A stretch of 14,560 nt of DNA. Origin: DATAQC01 sp051001215 (GTDB taxonomy: Bacteria; Actinomycetota; Acidimicrobiia; Acidimicrobiales; AC-14). Below the pieces are notes generated by a model. That model searched no databases, had not been told where the DNA came from, and was given only the letters and a program-made list of their open reading frames with translations. The stretch lies in NCBI GenBank assembly GCA_051001215.1, contig JBPCNP010000168.1, forward strand, positions 1 to 14,560, written 5' to 3'. Made by a program: the position numbers and the translations under genes. Of the stretch, positions 1-7,754 are shown one piece after another (position 1 is the stretch's first letter; each line of letters opens with the position of its first letter).

Positions 1-17
1 TCGCCACGTCAGGAAGC

Positions 18-97
18 GTTCAGGCACCTCACAACCGCAGCCGGCGTCTGTCCGGCATTCGTCGTGAGCCGTTCACACTGCGGCAACAGCGCCCACA
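18..97 (+). promoter_or_regulatory. Upstream control region of nirB: two blocks shared with narK
   Basis: Block A, GTTCAGGCACCTCACA, lies at 18-33. Block B, GCGGCAACAGCGCCCACA, lies at 80-97 and is preceded by TCGTC at 59-63 and GTTCA at 71-75. The same blocks occur upstream of narK (7659-7674 and 7722-7739) with one mismatch each. Start-to-start spacing is 62 bp here and 63 bp there, close to six helical turns. This looks like an activator or repressor site pair common to the nitrate genes. No convincing -35/-10 pair is visible. The known actinobacterial regulators of such genes are GlnR and NnaR, but I could not match a GlnR consensus in both copies, so the regulator is left open. Confidence 0.6.
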
Positions 98-135
98 CAG
101 CCTTCCGCTTGGATGGCGGTGTGGACGAGACAAGC

Positions 136-2808
136 ATGAGCGAACCCGGTGTGAGCGGGCAGAGCGACGACAACCCCGATCGGCGAACCCTGGTCGTCGT
201 GGGTAACGGCATGGTCGGCCACAAGTTCCTCGAGATCCTCGCCGAGCGCGGGGCGACCGCCGAGTGGGACCTGGTGACGTTCTGCGAGGAGCCTCGCCTG
301 GCCTACGACCGGGTGGGACTGAGCTCGTTCTTCTCGGGCGCCACCGCCGAAGACCTGTCCCTGGTCGCGCCGGGGTTCTTCGAGCAGGTGGGCCTTCAGG
401 TCCACGTCGGCGACGCCGTCGCCTCCATCGACACGGCGGCGGCCGAAGTGGTGTCGGTCAAGGGCGTCCGTATCGCCTACGACGCGCTCGTGCTGGCCAC
501 CGGTTCGTACCCCTTCGTGCCGCCGATCGACGGGCGGGATGCCGCCGGGTGCTTCGTCTACCGCACCATCGACGACCTCGAGGCCATCGCCGCCTACGCG
601 GCCGACGCCAAGGTGGGCTCGGTGGTGGGCGGCGGCCTGCTGGGCCTGGAGGCGGCCAACGCCCTTCGCACCCTCGGCCTGGAGACCCATGTGGTCGAGT
701 TCGCCCCCCGGCTGATGCCGGTGCAGGTCGACGACGGGGGCGGCATGGCCCTTCGTCGGCGCATCGAGGATCTCGGCGTCACGGTCCACACCGCCACCGC
801 CACCGCCGAGGTCCTGGCCGGCGACAGCGGTCAGGTGACGGCCATGCGCTTCGCCCCCCAGGCCGACGTGCAGCCCGACGACCTGGCCACCGACCTGGTG
901 GTGTTCTCCGCCGGCATCCGCCCCCGCGACGATCTGGCCCGGGCCGCCGGCCTCGACGTCGGTGAGCGTGGGGGCATCGTGGTCGACGAGGCCTGCCGCA
1001 CGTCGGACCCACGCATCTTCGCCATCGGCGAGTGTGCCGTCGCCGCCGGCCGGGTGTGGGGCCTGGTGGCCCCGGGGTACCAGATGGCCCGCGTCGTGGC
1101 CGACCGCATCCTGGGCGGCGACGCCACCTTCGGCGGTGCCGACATGTCCACCAAGTTGAAGTTGATGGGCATCGACGTGGCCAGCTTCGGCGACGCCTTC
1201 GCCACTTCGCCGGGGGCCGAAGCCATCACCTTCGCCGACCCGGTGACCAACGTCTACAAGCGCCTGGTCGTGGGGCCCGCCACCGTCGGCGCCTCCGCCT
1301 CGGTCCCGCCCATCCGTCCTCTCATCGGCGGCGTGCTCGTCGGCGACGCGTCCCTCTATCAGACCCTCGTCCAGATGACCCGGGGCGAGATGCCCACCCC
1401 GGCCCACCTCGAGGAGCTGATCTTCCCGGGCGCGGCCAACGCCACCACGGCCACCGTGGGCGTGGGGGCTCTGGCCGACACGGCCACGGTGTGCTCGTGC
1501 AACACCGTCACCAAAGGGGCCATCTGCGCCGCCATCGCCACCGACGGGGTCACCGACATCGCCGCCATCAAGGCCGCCACCAGGGCCGGTACCGGCTGCG
1601 GGGGTTGCGTGCCTCTCGTGACCGAGCTCCTCCGCGACGAGCTCGAGAAGGCCGGCGTCAAGGTGGGAAACAACCTGTGCGAGCACTTCGCCTACTCCCG
1701 CCAGGAGCTGTTCGACATCGTGCGGATACACCGCATCGACACCTTCTCCCAGCTCCTCGCCGCCCACGGCACCGGCCGGGGTTGCGAGATCTGCAAGCCG
1801 GCAGTGGCGTCGATGCTGGCGTCGCTGGGCAACGGCTACATCCTCGAAGCCGGCCAGGCCGCCCTCCAGGACACCAACGACCACTTCCTGGCCAACCTTC
1901 AGCGCGACGGCACCTACTCGGTCGTCCCCAGGGTGCCGGGCGGCGAGATCACCCCCGACCAGCTGATCGCCCTCGGCAGCATCGCCAAGCAGTTCGGGCT
2001 GTACACCAAGATCACCGGTGCCCAGCGAATCGACCTCTTCGGCGCCCGGGTCGACCAGCTCCCCCTGATCTGGCGCCAACTGGTCGACGTGGGCATGGAA
2101 TCGGGCCACGCCTACGGCAAGGCCCTACGCACGGTGAAGTCGTGCGTGGGCAAGACATGGTGCCGCTTCGGGGTCCAGGACTCGACCACGCTGGCCATCG
2201 ACCTCGAGCTGCGCTACCGGGGCCTGCGGGCCCCCCACAAGATCAAGGGGGCGGTGTCGGGCTGCACCCGGGAGTGCGCCGAGGCCCAGAGCAAGGATTT
2301 CGGGGTCATCGCCACCGAGAAGGGCTGGAACGTCTTCGTCTGCGGCAACGGCGGCATGAAGCCCCAGCACGGCGTGCTGCTGGCCACCGACGTCGACACC
2401 GCGACCGTCTTCCGCTATCTCGACCGCTTCCTCATGTTCTACGTGCGCACCGCCGACCGCCTGGAGCGCACTGCGGTGTGGCTGAACAAGCTCGACGGTG
2501 GCATCGACTACCTGCGCAGTGTCGTCATCGACGACGCCCTCGGGATCTGCGCCGACCTCGAGGCCGACATGGCCCACCACGTGGCCACCTACGAGTGCGA
2601 GTGGAAGGCCACCATCGAAGACCCCGAGCAGGTGGCGCGCTTCCGTACCTTCGTCAACTCCGACGACACCGACCCCAACGTTGTCTTCGTCCCCGAACGC
2701 AACCAGCACAGGCCCGCCTACCTGCACGAGAAGCCCGACCCCGCACTGTCCACCATTGCCTTCGGTCCACCCAGACCCACCAGCAGCCCTCGGAAAGGAA
2801 CGTCATGA
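136..2808 (+). CDS. nirB: Assimilatory nitrite reductase [NAD(P)H], large subunit NirB
   Basis: Reduces nitrite to ammonium in the cytoplasm with NAD(P)H, working with NirD. About 890 residues. Domains in order: FAD-binding Rossmann fold (GNGMVG at residues 23-28); NAD-binding motif (VVGGGLLGLEAA, about residue 160); BFD-like [2Fe-2S] domain with Cys453, Cys455, Cys488 and Cys491; a second BFD-like stretch with GCEICKP near residue 555; then the nitrite/sulfite reductase ferredoxin-like and siroheme/[4Fe-4S] domains with Cys670, Cys676, Cys710 and Cys714 (CX5C and CX3C). ATG at 136 is preferred over the in-frame GTG codons at 64 and 121: the 64 start would put the conserved regulatory block at 80-97 inside the gene, and the protein family begins close to the FAD motif. 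The Shine-Dalgarno sequence is weak. First gene of a tightly packed operon; its stop overlaps the nirD start (ATGA). Confidence 0.95.
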   Translation: MSEPGVSGQSDDNPDRRTLVVVGNGMVGHKFLEILAERGATAEWDLVTFCEEPRLAYDRVGLSSFFSGATAEDLSLVAPGFFEQVGLQVHVGDAVASIDTAAAEVVSVKGVRIAYDALVLATGSYPFVPPIDGRDAAGCFVYRTIDDLEAIAAYAADAKVGSVVGGGLLGLEAANALRTLGLETHVVEFAPRLMPVQVDDGGGMALRRRIEDLGVTVHTATATAEVLAGDSGQVTAMRFAPQADVQPDDLATDLVVFSAGIRPRDDLARAAGLDVGERGGIVVDEACRTSDPRIFAIGECAVAAGRVWGLVAPGYQMARVVADRILGGDATFGGADMSTKLKLMGIDVASFGDAFATSPGAEAITFADPVTNVYKRLVVGPATVGASASVPPIRPLIGGVLVGDASLYQTLVQMTRGEMPTPAHLEELIFPGAANATTATVGVGALADTATVCSCNTVTKGAICAAIATDGVTDIAAIKAATRAGTGCGGCVPLVTELLRDELEKAGVKVGNNLCEHFAYSRQELFDIVRIHRIDTFSQLLAAHGTGRGCEICKPAVASMLASLGNGYILEAGQAALQDTNDHFLANLQRDGTYSVVPRVPGGEITPDQLIALGSIAKQFGLYTKITGAQRIDLFGARVDQLPLIWRQLVDVGMESGHAYGKALRTVKSCVGKTWCRFGVQDSTTLAIDLELRYRGLRAPHKIKGAVSGCTRECAEAQSKDFGVIATEKGWNVFVCGNGGMKPQHGVLLATDVDTATVFRYLDRFLMFYVRTADRLERTAVWLNKLDGGIDYLRSVVIDDALGICADLEADMAHHVATYECEWKATIEDPEQVARFRTFVNSDDTDPNVVFVPERNQHRPAYLHEKPDPALSTIAFGPPRPTSSPRKGTS

Positions 2809-3203
2809 CCCTCACCGTCGAAGCCCCCGCCCGCAGCTGGGTAGACATCTGCCCGCTCGACAGGCTCATCGTCGACCGCGGCGTGGCGGCCAAGGTCGGA
2901 CCGAACCAGGTTGCCGTCTTCCGCGTCGGCCATGGCCGGTGCGACGAAGGGGCCTCAGCGCCCGACGACGGTGAGGTCGACGAGGTGTTCGCCCTGTCCA
3001 ACTACGACCCGTTCTCGATGACCAACGTGTTGTCGCGGGGCATCGTCGGTTGCAAGGGAGGGCGATTGAAGGTTGCATCACCCGTGTACAAGCAGAGCTT
3101 CGACCTCACCACCGGCGAGTGCCTCGACGACCCCTCGGTGTCGGTCCCCACCTTCGAGGTGCGGGTGCTCGACGGTCACGTCCAAGTCGCTCTGCCCACG
3201 TGA
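2805..3203 (+). CDS. nirD: Nitrite reductase small subunit NirD
   Basis: Small subunit of the NADH nitrite reductase, 132 residues, with a Rieske-like fold. The signature SNYDPFSMTNVLSRGIVG followed by VASPVYKQSFDLTTGECL is typical of NirD. As in the family, the Cys/His ligand pairs of a true Rieske [2Fe-2S] cluster are absent, so it is probably structural rather than redox-active. Its ATG overlaps the nirB stop by four bases, and a good ribosome binding site (GGAAAGGA, 2792-2799) lies within the end of nirB. Its own stop overlaps the GTG of the next gene (GTGA), which implies translational coupling along the operon. Confidence 0.95.
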   Translation: MTLTVEAPARSWVDICPLDRLIVDRGVAAKVGPNQVAVFRVGHGRCDEGASAPDDGEVDEVFALSNYDPFSMTNVLSRGIVGCKGGRLKVASPVYKQSFDLTTGECLDDPSVSVPTFEVRVLDGHVQVALPT

Positions 3204-4831
3204 CGCTCGTCTCCCAGCCGGTCTCGTCCGGGCCGGTCTCGTCGGAGCCGGTCTCGTCGGGGCCGGTCTCGGCCGAGCCGATTGCCTTCACCCCGACCCG
3301 CCGCCGTCCCGTCCACGGGGTCACCGAGCGGGGCCCCGACCTGCTCCCCCTGCAGGCCGGCGAGCAGTACCGGTTCAGCTTCGCCATGGACGCATGTGTC
3401 GGCTGTCACTCCTGTGAGGTGGCCTGCGCGGAGCAGAACGACACGCCCGTCGACCAGGCCTGGCGACGCGTCGGCGAGCTCGAGGGTGGCTCGTTCCCCG
3501 ACACGCGACGGTTCAGCCTGTCGATGGCCTGCAACCACTGCGTCGAGCCCACCTGCCTGTCCGGGTGCCCGTCGAGTGCCTACGAGAAGCTCGGCAACGG
3601 GATCGTCGTCCACCACCCCGACGACTGCATCGGCTGCCAGTACTGCATCTGGAACTGCCCCTACGAGGTGCCCGTCTTCAACCCGGTCAACAAGATCGTC
3701 TCCAAGTGCGACATGTGCCGTCCCCGCATCGACGAGGGCCAGAGCCCGGCGTGTGTGCTGGCCTGCCCCACGCATGCCATCGGCGTGGAGAAGGTGGACG
3801 TCGCCGCCTGGCGTGGCGACCACGCGTCCGCCGACGCTCCCGGGCTGCCGCCCGCCGACATCACGCTGTCGACCACCCGCATCTCTCGACCCGACGACGT
3901 GCCCGCCGACACCAGGCCGGCAAACGAGCATCGCGTCCGCCGCGAGGATCCGCACTGGCCTCTCGTGGTGCTCACCCTGTTGACCCAACTCTCACTTGGG
4001 ACGGTCGCCACGACGGTGGCCCTCGAGGTTGGCGGCGCCGGTGCCACCTTCTCCCGCGCCGAAGGACGCGGGTTGGCGGGGCCCGCCGTCGGCGCCTTCC
4101 TGGCCGGCCTGGTCGCCCTCACCGCCTCCTTGTTGCACCTCGGCCGCCCGAGCAGGGCCCTCAAGGCGCTGCGAAACCTTCGCACGTCGTGGCTGAGTCG
4201 CGAGGTCGCTGCCTTCTCCGCCTTCTCCTTGCTGTCGTGCGGCTACGCCGCCGCGTGGGCGCTCGGGGGCGCCGAAGGCCGCGCCCCGACCTTGGCCCTC
4301 GGCGTGGCCGCGGTGCTCGTGGGGGTGGCCGGCGTCTACGCCAGCGCCCGGCTGTACCTGGTGCCGGCCCGCCCGGTGTGGAACTCGCGCCGCACACCCG
4401 TTGCCTTCTTCGCCACCGCGATGTCCACCGGCCCACTCGTGGCCCTGCTCAGCCTCGACCGGTCCACCATGCGACCCGAGTGGATCGCCGCCCTCATCGT
4501 CGTGGCCGCAACCGGGACAGTGGCCCAGATGGCCGTCCAGGCCCGCCTGTACGCGGTCGTGCGCCGGCGCCCCGACCAGCAGCACCGGGGCACGGCAGCG
4601 CTCCTCGACGGCGAGTTGCACAGCCTGTTCCGCGGCCGCATCGCCGCCGCCCTGATCGGGCTCGGGCTGTTGATCTCGGCCACGACCGTCCCACTGGGCC
4701 GTGCCGCAGCAGGGGGTCGACTGGGCGTCGCCCTCGTCGTGGTCGCCGTGGGCGAGCTGGCCGGGCGTTACCTGTTCTACGTCAGCGTCGTGCCCTACCG
4801 CATGGCGGACGGCTTCTTCGGGAGCCGGTGA
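3200..4831 (+). CDS. Fused iron-sulfur electron transfer and quinol-oxidising membrane anchor protein (DmsB-DmsC fusion)
   Basis: About 543 residues. The N-terminal half is a DmsB/NrfC-like ferredoxin with 16 cysteines in four groups: Cys66/69/72/76, Cys111/114/119/123, Cys143/146/149/153 and Cys170/173/185/189, enough for four [4Fe-4S] clusters. The C-terminal half, from about residue 254, has eight hydrophobic segments and the DmsC signature (HLGRPSRALKALRNLR then SWLSREV, about residues 313-336). DmsB and DmsC are separate proteins in the classic DMSO reductase; here they are one chain. No Tat or Sec signal is visible, so the ferredoxin part should face the cytoplasm. Inferred role: carry electrons from menaquinol to the nitrate reductase encoded next. 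GTG start overlaps the nirD stop and has no clear ribosome binding site, suggesting reinitiation. Residues 8-27 are encoded by a 15-bp tandem repeat. Confidence 0.88.
   Translation: MTLVSQPVSSGPVSSEPVSSGPVSAEPIAFTPTRRRPVHGVTERGPDLLPLQAGEQYRFSFAMDACVGCHSCEVACAEQNDTPVDQAWRRVGELEGGSFPDTRRFSLSMACNHCVEPTCLSGCPSSAYEKLGNGIVVHHPDDCIGCQYCIWNCPYEVPVFNPVNKIVSKCDMCRPRIDEGQSPACVLACPTHAIGVEKVDVAAWRGDHASADAPGLPPADITLSTTRISRPDDVPADTRPANEHRVRREDPHWPLVVLTLLTQLSLGTVATTVALEVGGAGATFSRAEGRGLAGPAVGAFLAGLVALTASLLHLGRPSRALKALRNLRTSWLSREVAAFSAFSLLSCGYAAAWALGGAEGRAPTLALGVAAVLVGVAGVYASARLYLVPARPVWNSRRTPVAFFATAMSTGPLVALLSLDRSTMRPEWIAALIVVAATGTVAQMAVQARLYAVVRRRPDQQHRGTAALLDGELHSLFRGRIAAALIGLGLLISATTVPLGRAAAGGRLGVALVVVAVGELAGRYLFYVSVVPYRMADGFFGSR
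3221..3280 (+). repeat. In-frame 15-bp tandem repeat, four units
   Basis: Four consecutive 15-bp units at 3221-3235, 3236-3250, 3251-3265 and 3266-3280, of the type GTCTCGTCSGRGCCG, with a partial 12-bp unit before them (3209-3220). They encode a five-residue repeat, VSSGP/VSSEP, near the N-terminus of the fusion protein, ahead of the first cysteine cluster. The unit length keeps the frame, so copy number can vary without breaking the gene. Confidence 0.9.
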
Positions 4832-4927
4832 TTGGTCCGCCCGAAGGGGGCCGGCATTGGCGGGTTCCTGGGTCTTGGGACCAGGGCCGGCGACCCGGGG
4901 TACGAATCCGACGAACGGGCCGGGGTC

Positions 4928-7024
4928 ATGAACGCGTCCCGACGGCCCGACCGGTGGGTGCGCACCACGTGCGGCTACTGCGCCGTCGGCTGCGGGATGT
5001 TCGTGGGCGTGCGGGGTGACCGGGCCGTCAGCGTGATGGGTGACCCCGACCACCCGGTGAACGAGGGGCGGTTGTGCCCCAAGGGTCTTTCCGAGCACCA
5101 CACCCTGGCTGCCGAAGGGCGCCTCACCGCGCCGATGATCCGTCGGCCCGGCCGTGGGCAGGAGCCGGCCACCTGGGACGAGGCCGTGGGTTCGGTGGTC
5201 GACGGCTTCGGTCATCTCCTGCGCGAGCACGGGCCCGACTCGGTGGCCGTGCTGTCGACCGGCCAACTGGTCACCGAGGAGTTCTACGCCCTGGGCAAGC
5301 TGGTCCGACTGGGGTTCGGCCTGCGCCACTACGACGGGAACACCACGCTGTGCATGTCCAGCGCGGTGTCGGGCTACAAGGCCAGTTTCGGCAGTGACGG
5401 TCCCCCGGGCGCCTACGAAGACCTCGAGCAGGCCGACTGCATCCTGTTGGTGGGAGCCAACATCGCCGACAATCACCCCCTCCTCGCTCCCCGCGTGCTG
5501 GCCAACGACGGGGCCACGCTCATCGTGGTCGACCCGAGAGTGACCAAGACGGCGACGGTGGCCGACATCCATCTGGCCGTGCGGCCCCGCAGCGACATCA
5601 CCCTGCTCAACGGCATGTTGAAGCTGCTCATCGACGAGGGCCTGGTGGACCACGAGTACGTGGCCGCCCACACCGAGGGTTTCGCCGAGCTGGCGGCCCA
5701 TGTGGCGTCCTACGACCTCGACCGGGTGGCGGCCGAGTGCGGCGTCGACGCCGAGGCCATCCGCCGGGCCACCCTCGCATTCGGGCGGGCAGCGCGGGCC
5801 TTCATCGGCTGGACCATGGGCGTGAACCACTCGGTGCAGGGCACCCAGACCGTCACCATGCTGAACACCTTGTGCCTGATCACCGGCAATGTGGGGCGGG
5901 CCGGGTCGGCGCCGTTCTCCATCACCGGCCAGTGCAACGCCATGGGGACTCGGGAGGCGGGGTTCACGGCGTCGATGCCCGGCTACCGGGCCTTCGACCG
6001 TCCCGGCGACCGAGCCGAGCTGGCCGAGCTGTGGGACGTGGGTACCGAGCGCCTCCCCACCGAGCGGGGCCGGGCCTACCCCGACATCATCGACGGAGTC
6101 CTCGACGGCACGATCAAAGGTCTGTGGATCATCGCCACCAACCCACCGGTCTCGTTCCCCAACCGGGCTCGCCTCGAGCGGGCTCTGGCCAGCCTGGATC
6201 TCCTCGTGGTGCAGGACGGCTTCGCGACCCCGACCACGGCGCTGGCCGACGTGGTGCTGCCCGCCGCCATCTGGGGTGAGAAGGACGGCACCTACACCAA
6301 CGCCGAGCGACGTGTCTCGCGGGTTCGCAAAGCCGTCGATCCACCGGGTGAGGCCCTGGCCGACTTCGACATCTTCCTGACCGTCGCCGACGCCCTCGGC
6401 GTGCGCGACGAGATCTACCCCGGCTGGAAGGTCCCCGAGGACGCCTTCGCGGAGTGGGCCCGGGTGTCGGCCGGCCGGTTGTGCGACTACAGCGGCATCA
6501 CGTGGGCGCGCATCGACGCCGCCGGTGGGGTCCAGTGGCCATGCCCCACCGGCGCTGCGGCGCCGGGGGGCTCGCCCCGCCTGTACACCGACGGGGTGTT
6601 CCCCACACCGTCGGGCCGCGCCCGGTTGCTGTGCGTGACGCCGGAGCCCTTCTCCGACGCCCCGAACGAGCGGTTCCCCTTCGTGCTCAACACCGGTCGT
6701 ACCGTGGAGCACTGGCACACCCGCACCAAGACGGGCCGGGTCGACATCCTCGAGCAGCTGGCGCCCGAGGGTTGGGTCGAGGTCAACCCCGGCGACGCCG
6801 CCCGCCTCGGTGTGCTCCCGGGCGACCGCGTGCGCATGAGGTCCAAGCGCGGCCTGGTGGAGGGCGTGGCCGTCCGGGTCACGGCCACCGTGCGGGAGGG
6901 CGAGGTGTTCATGCCCTTCCACTACGACGAGCTGTGCGTCAACCGCCTTACCGTCGACGAGTTCGACCCGGTTTCGCGCGAGCCCAACTACAAGCAGTCG
7001 GCCGTCCACATCGAACGCCTGTAG
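4928..7024 (+). CDS. nasA: Assimilatory nitrate reductase catalytic subunit (molybdopterin oxidoreductase, NarB/NasA type)
   Basis: Reduces nitrate to nitrite in the cytoplasm using a bis-MGD molybdenum cofactor and one [4Fe-4S] cluster. 698 residues, similar to cyanobacterial NarB. The cluster ligands are Cys15, Cys18, Cys22 and Cys50 (TCGYCAVGCG and RLCPKG). Cys142 in TLCMSSAVSGY is the expected molybdenum ligand. MGVNHSVQGTQTV, FSITGQCNAMGTREAG and the C-terminal NTGRTVEHWHTRTKTGRV closely resemble assimilatory nitrate reductases rather than formate dehydrogenases. No Tat signal is present. ATG 4928 puts the cluster motif 14 residues from the N-terminus, as is usual; an in-frame TTG at 4832, directly after the upstream stop and with a GGGAG 7 bases before it, would add 32 residues and cannot be excluded. 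There is no NAD or flavin domain, so electrons must come from a partner, most likely the preceding fusion protein. Confidence 0.92.
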   Translation: MNASRRPDRWVRTTCGYCAVGCGMFVGVRGDRAVSVMGDPDHPVNEGRLCPKGLSEHHTLAAEGRLTAPMIRRPGRGQEPATWDEAVGSVVDGFGHLLREHGPDSVAVLSTGQLVTEEFYALGKLVRLGFGLRHYDGNTTLCMSSAVSGYKASFGSDGPPGAYEDLEQADCILLVGANIADNHPLLAPRVLANDGATLIVVDPRVTKTATVADIHLAVRPRSDITLLNGMLKLLIDEGLVDHEYVAAHTEGFAELAAHVASYDLDRVAAECGVDAEAIRRATLAFGRAARAFIGWTMGVNHSVQGTQTVTMLNTLCLITGNVGRAGSAPFSITGQCNAMGTREAGFTASMPGYRAFDRPGDRAELAELWDVGTERLPTERGRAYPDIIDGVLDGTIKGLWIIATNPPVSFPNRARLERALASLDLLVVQDGFATPTTALADVVLPAAIWGEKDGTYTNAERRVSRVRKAVDPPGEALADFDIFLTVADALGVRDEIYPGWKVPEDAFAEWARVSAGRLCDYSGITWARIDAAGGVQWPCPTGAAAPGGSPRLYTDGVFPTPSGRARLLCVTPEPFSDAPNERFPFVLNTGRTVEHWHTRTKTGRVDILEQLAPEGWVEVNPGDAARLGVLPGDRVRMRSKRGLVEGVAVRVTATVREGEVFMPFHYDELCVNRLTVDEFDPVSREPNYKQSAVHIERL

Positions 7025-7067
7025 GGCGCTGCGTCTCGGGTGGGTCGCCGTCGGGTAGAACTGCCCC

Positions 7068-7556
7068 ATGGAGATCATTCGCAACCCCGACGGCACCCTC
7101 GTCGTCCCCGTGCCCCCCGAACGCCCACGCGCCACCGATGACGGCGCAGACGGGTCTGGTGCCGACGAGGCCGACGAGGAGGCGGCGGTCGATTCGGCAC
7201 CGACGACGCGCGTGCTTCATCCCGGCGAAGGCGGCTACGACGAGGCGCTCGTCGAGTGGGACCTACAGCAGAACCCCGACCGCCAGCCGGTTGTCTCGAC
7301 GGCCTCGGGCCGCCAGGACGCCATGGCCGTCGTCCACGCAGTGGCCACGTCACCCGACCATGCCGTCGCGCCGGCAGTGGAGGCCCTCGACGACCCGGAG
7401 GCCAGTGGCGAGGCGTTGCGCCACGTGCTCGTCGGCGGCGTGCACTCGGTCGAGGACTTTGCCGCCGAAGTCGCCGAGGCCGAGGGGGGCGACCCCCTCC
7501 CCGCCCACGAGGCCACCAAGATCATCGGCGAGGTCCTGACCGAGCTCGACGACTGA
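7068..7556 (+). CDS. Small acidic protein of unknown function in the nitrate locus
   Basis: 162 residues, not recognised. The N-terminus reads MEIIRNPDGTLVVPVPP; residues of about 23-42 are rich in Asp, Glu, Gly and Ala and look disordered; then a segment with LHPGEGGYDEALVEWDLQQNP; residues from about 80 on look helical and acidic, ending in TELDD. No cysteines, no membrane segment, no signal peptide. Starts at ATG 7068, 43 bp after the nitrate reductase gene on the same strand, with no strong ribosome binding site, and so is probably the last gene of the nir-nas operon. Reading frame choice is supported by codon-position GC bias and by clean start and stop limits. A role in maturation or control of nitrate reductase is only a guess from position. 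Confidence 0.7.
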   Translation: MEIIRNPDGTLVVPVPPERPRATDDGADGSGADEADEEAAVDSAPTTRVLHPGEGGYDEALVEWDLQQNPDRQPVVSTASGRQDAMAVVHAVATSPDHAVAPAVEALDDPEASGEALRHVLVGGVHSVEDFAAEVAEAEGGDPLPAHEATKIIGEVLTELDD

Positions 7557-7622
7557 CCGTCTGGCCGGGGGCCTTCGCTGTGGCCCATCTCGGGCGACGA
7601 CCAACCGCTCACCAACAGACGG
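7557..7622 (+). terminator. Possible terminator or attenuator structure after the nir-nas operon
   Basis: Directly after the stop codon of the acidic protein, CCGTCTG (7557-7563) is a perfect inverted repeat of CAGACGG (7616-7622). Between them GGGCC (7569-7573) can pair with GGCCC (7582-7586) around an 8-nt loop. No T-run follows, so it is not a classic intrinsic terminator. It could still mark the end of the operon transcript. Confidence 0.25.
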
Positions 7623-7658
7623 CGTTTGAGTGGCTGTACCCAACGCGTGCCACATTGT

Positions 7659-7739
7659 GTTCAGGAACCTCACAGTGACGGCGGGCGTGGCGTGCGTGGG
7701 TCGTCACCGTTGGTTCATCGGGCGGCAACAGCGCCAACA
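7659..7739 (+). promoter_or_regulatory. Upstream control region of narK: two blocks shared with nirB
   Basis: Block A, GTTCAGGAACCTCACA, is at 7659-7674 and block B, GCGGCAACAGCGCCAACA, at 7722-7739. They match the nirB region in 15 of 16 and 17 of 18 positions. TCGTC (7701-7705) and GTTCA (7713-7717) stand at the same offsets before block B as in the nirB copy. Sequence between the blocks is otherwise different, so this is not a simple recent duplication of the whole region. Block A contains GTTC-AG-GAAC, a perfect short inverted repeat in this copy. It implies that narK has its own promoter, controlled together with nirB. Confidence 0.6.
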
Positions 7740-7754
7740 TCGGCCTCGTCTTTA

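Noticed and set aside
64..135. nirB start at GTG 64
   Set aside because: It would place the block shared with the narK promoter region inside the coding sequence, and adds residues not seen in NirB proteins.
73..2109. 678-codon open frame opposite nirB
   Set aside because: Same artefact; no motifs, and fully covered by conserved nirB domains on the other strand.
3992..7135. 1047-codon open frame on the minus strand across the fusion and nitrate reductase genes
   Set aside because: Antisense shadow: its product is a low-complexity Gly/His/Arg/Pro/Val mixture with no domain, while the plus strand encodes clearly recognisable enzymes over the same bases. High GC at third positions removes stops from this frame.
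7659..7679. GlnR-like half-sites GGAAC-N6-GTGAC upstream of narK
   Set aside because: The match is present only in the narK copy (7664-7679) and in unusual order; the nirB copy does not keep it, so it was not called as a GlnR box.
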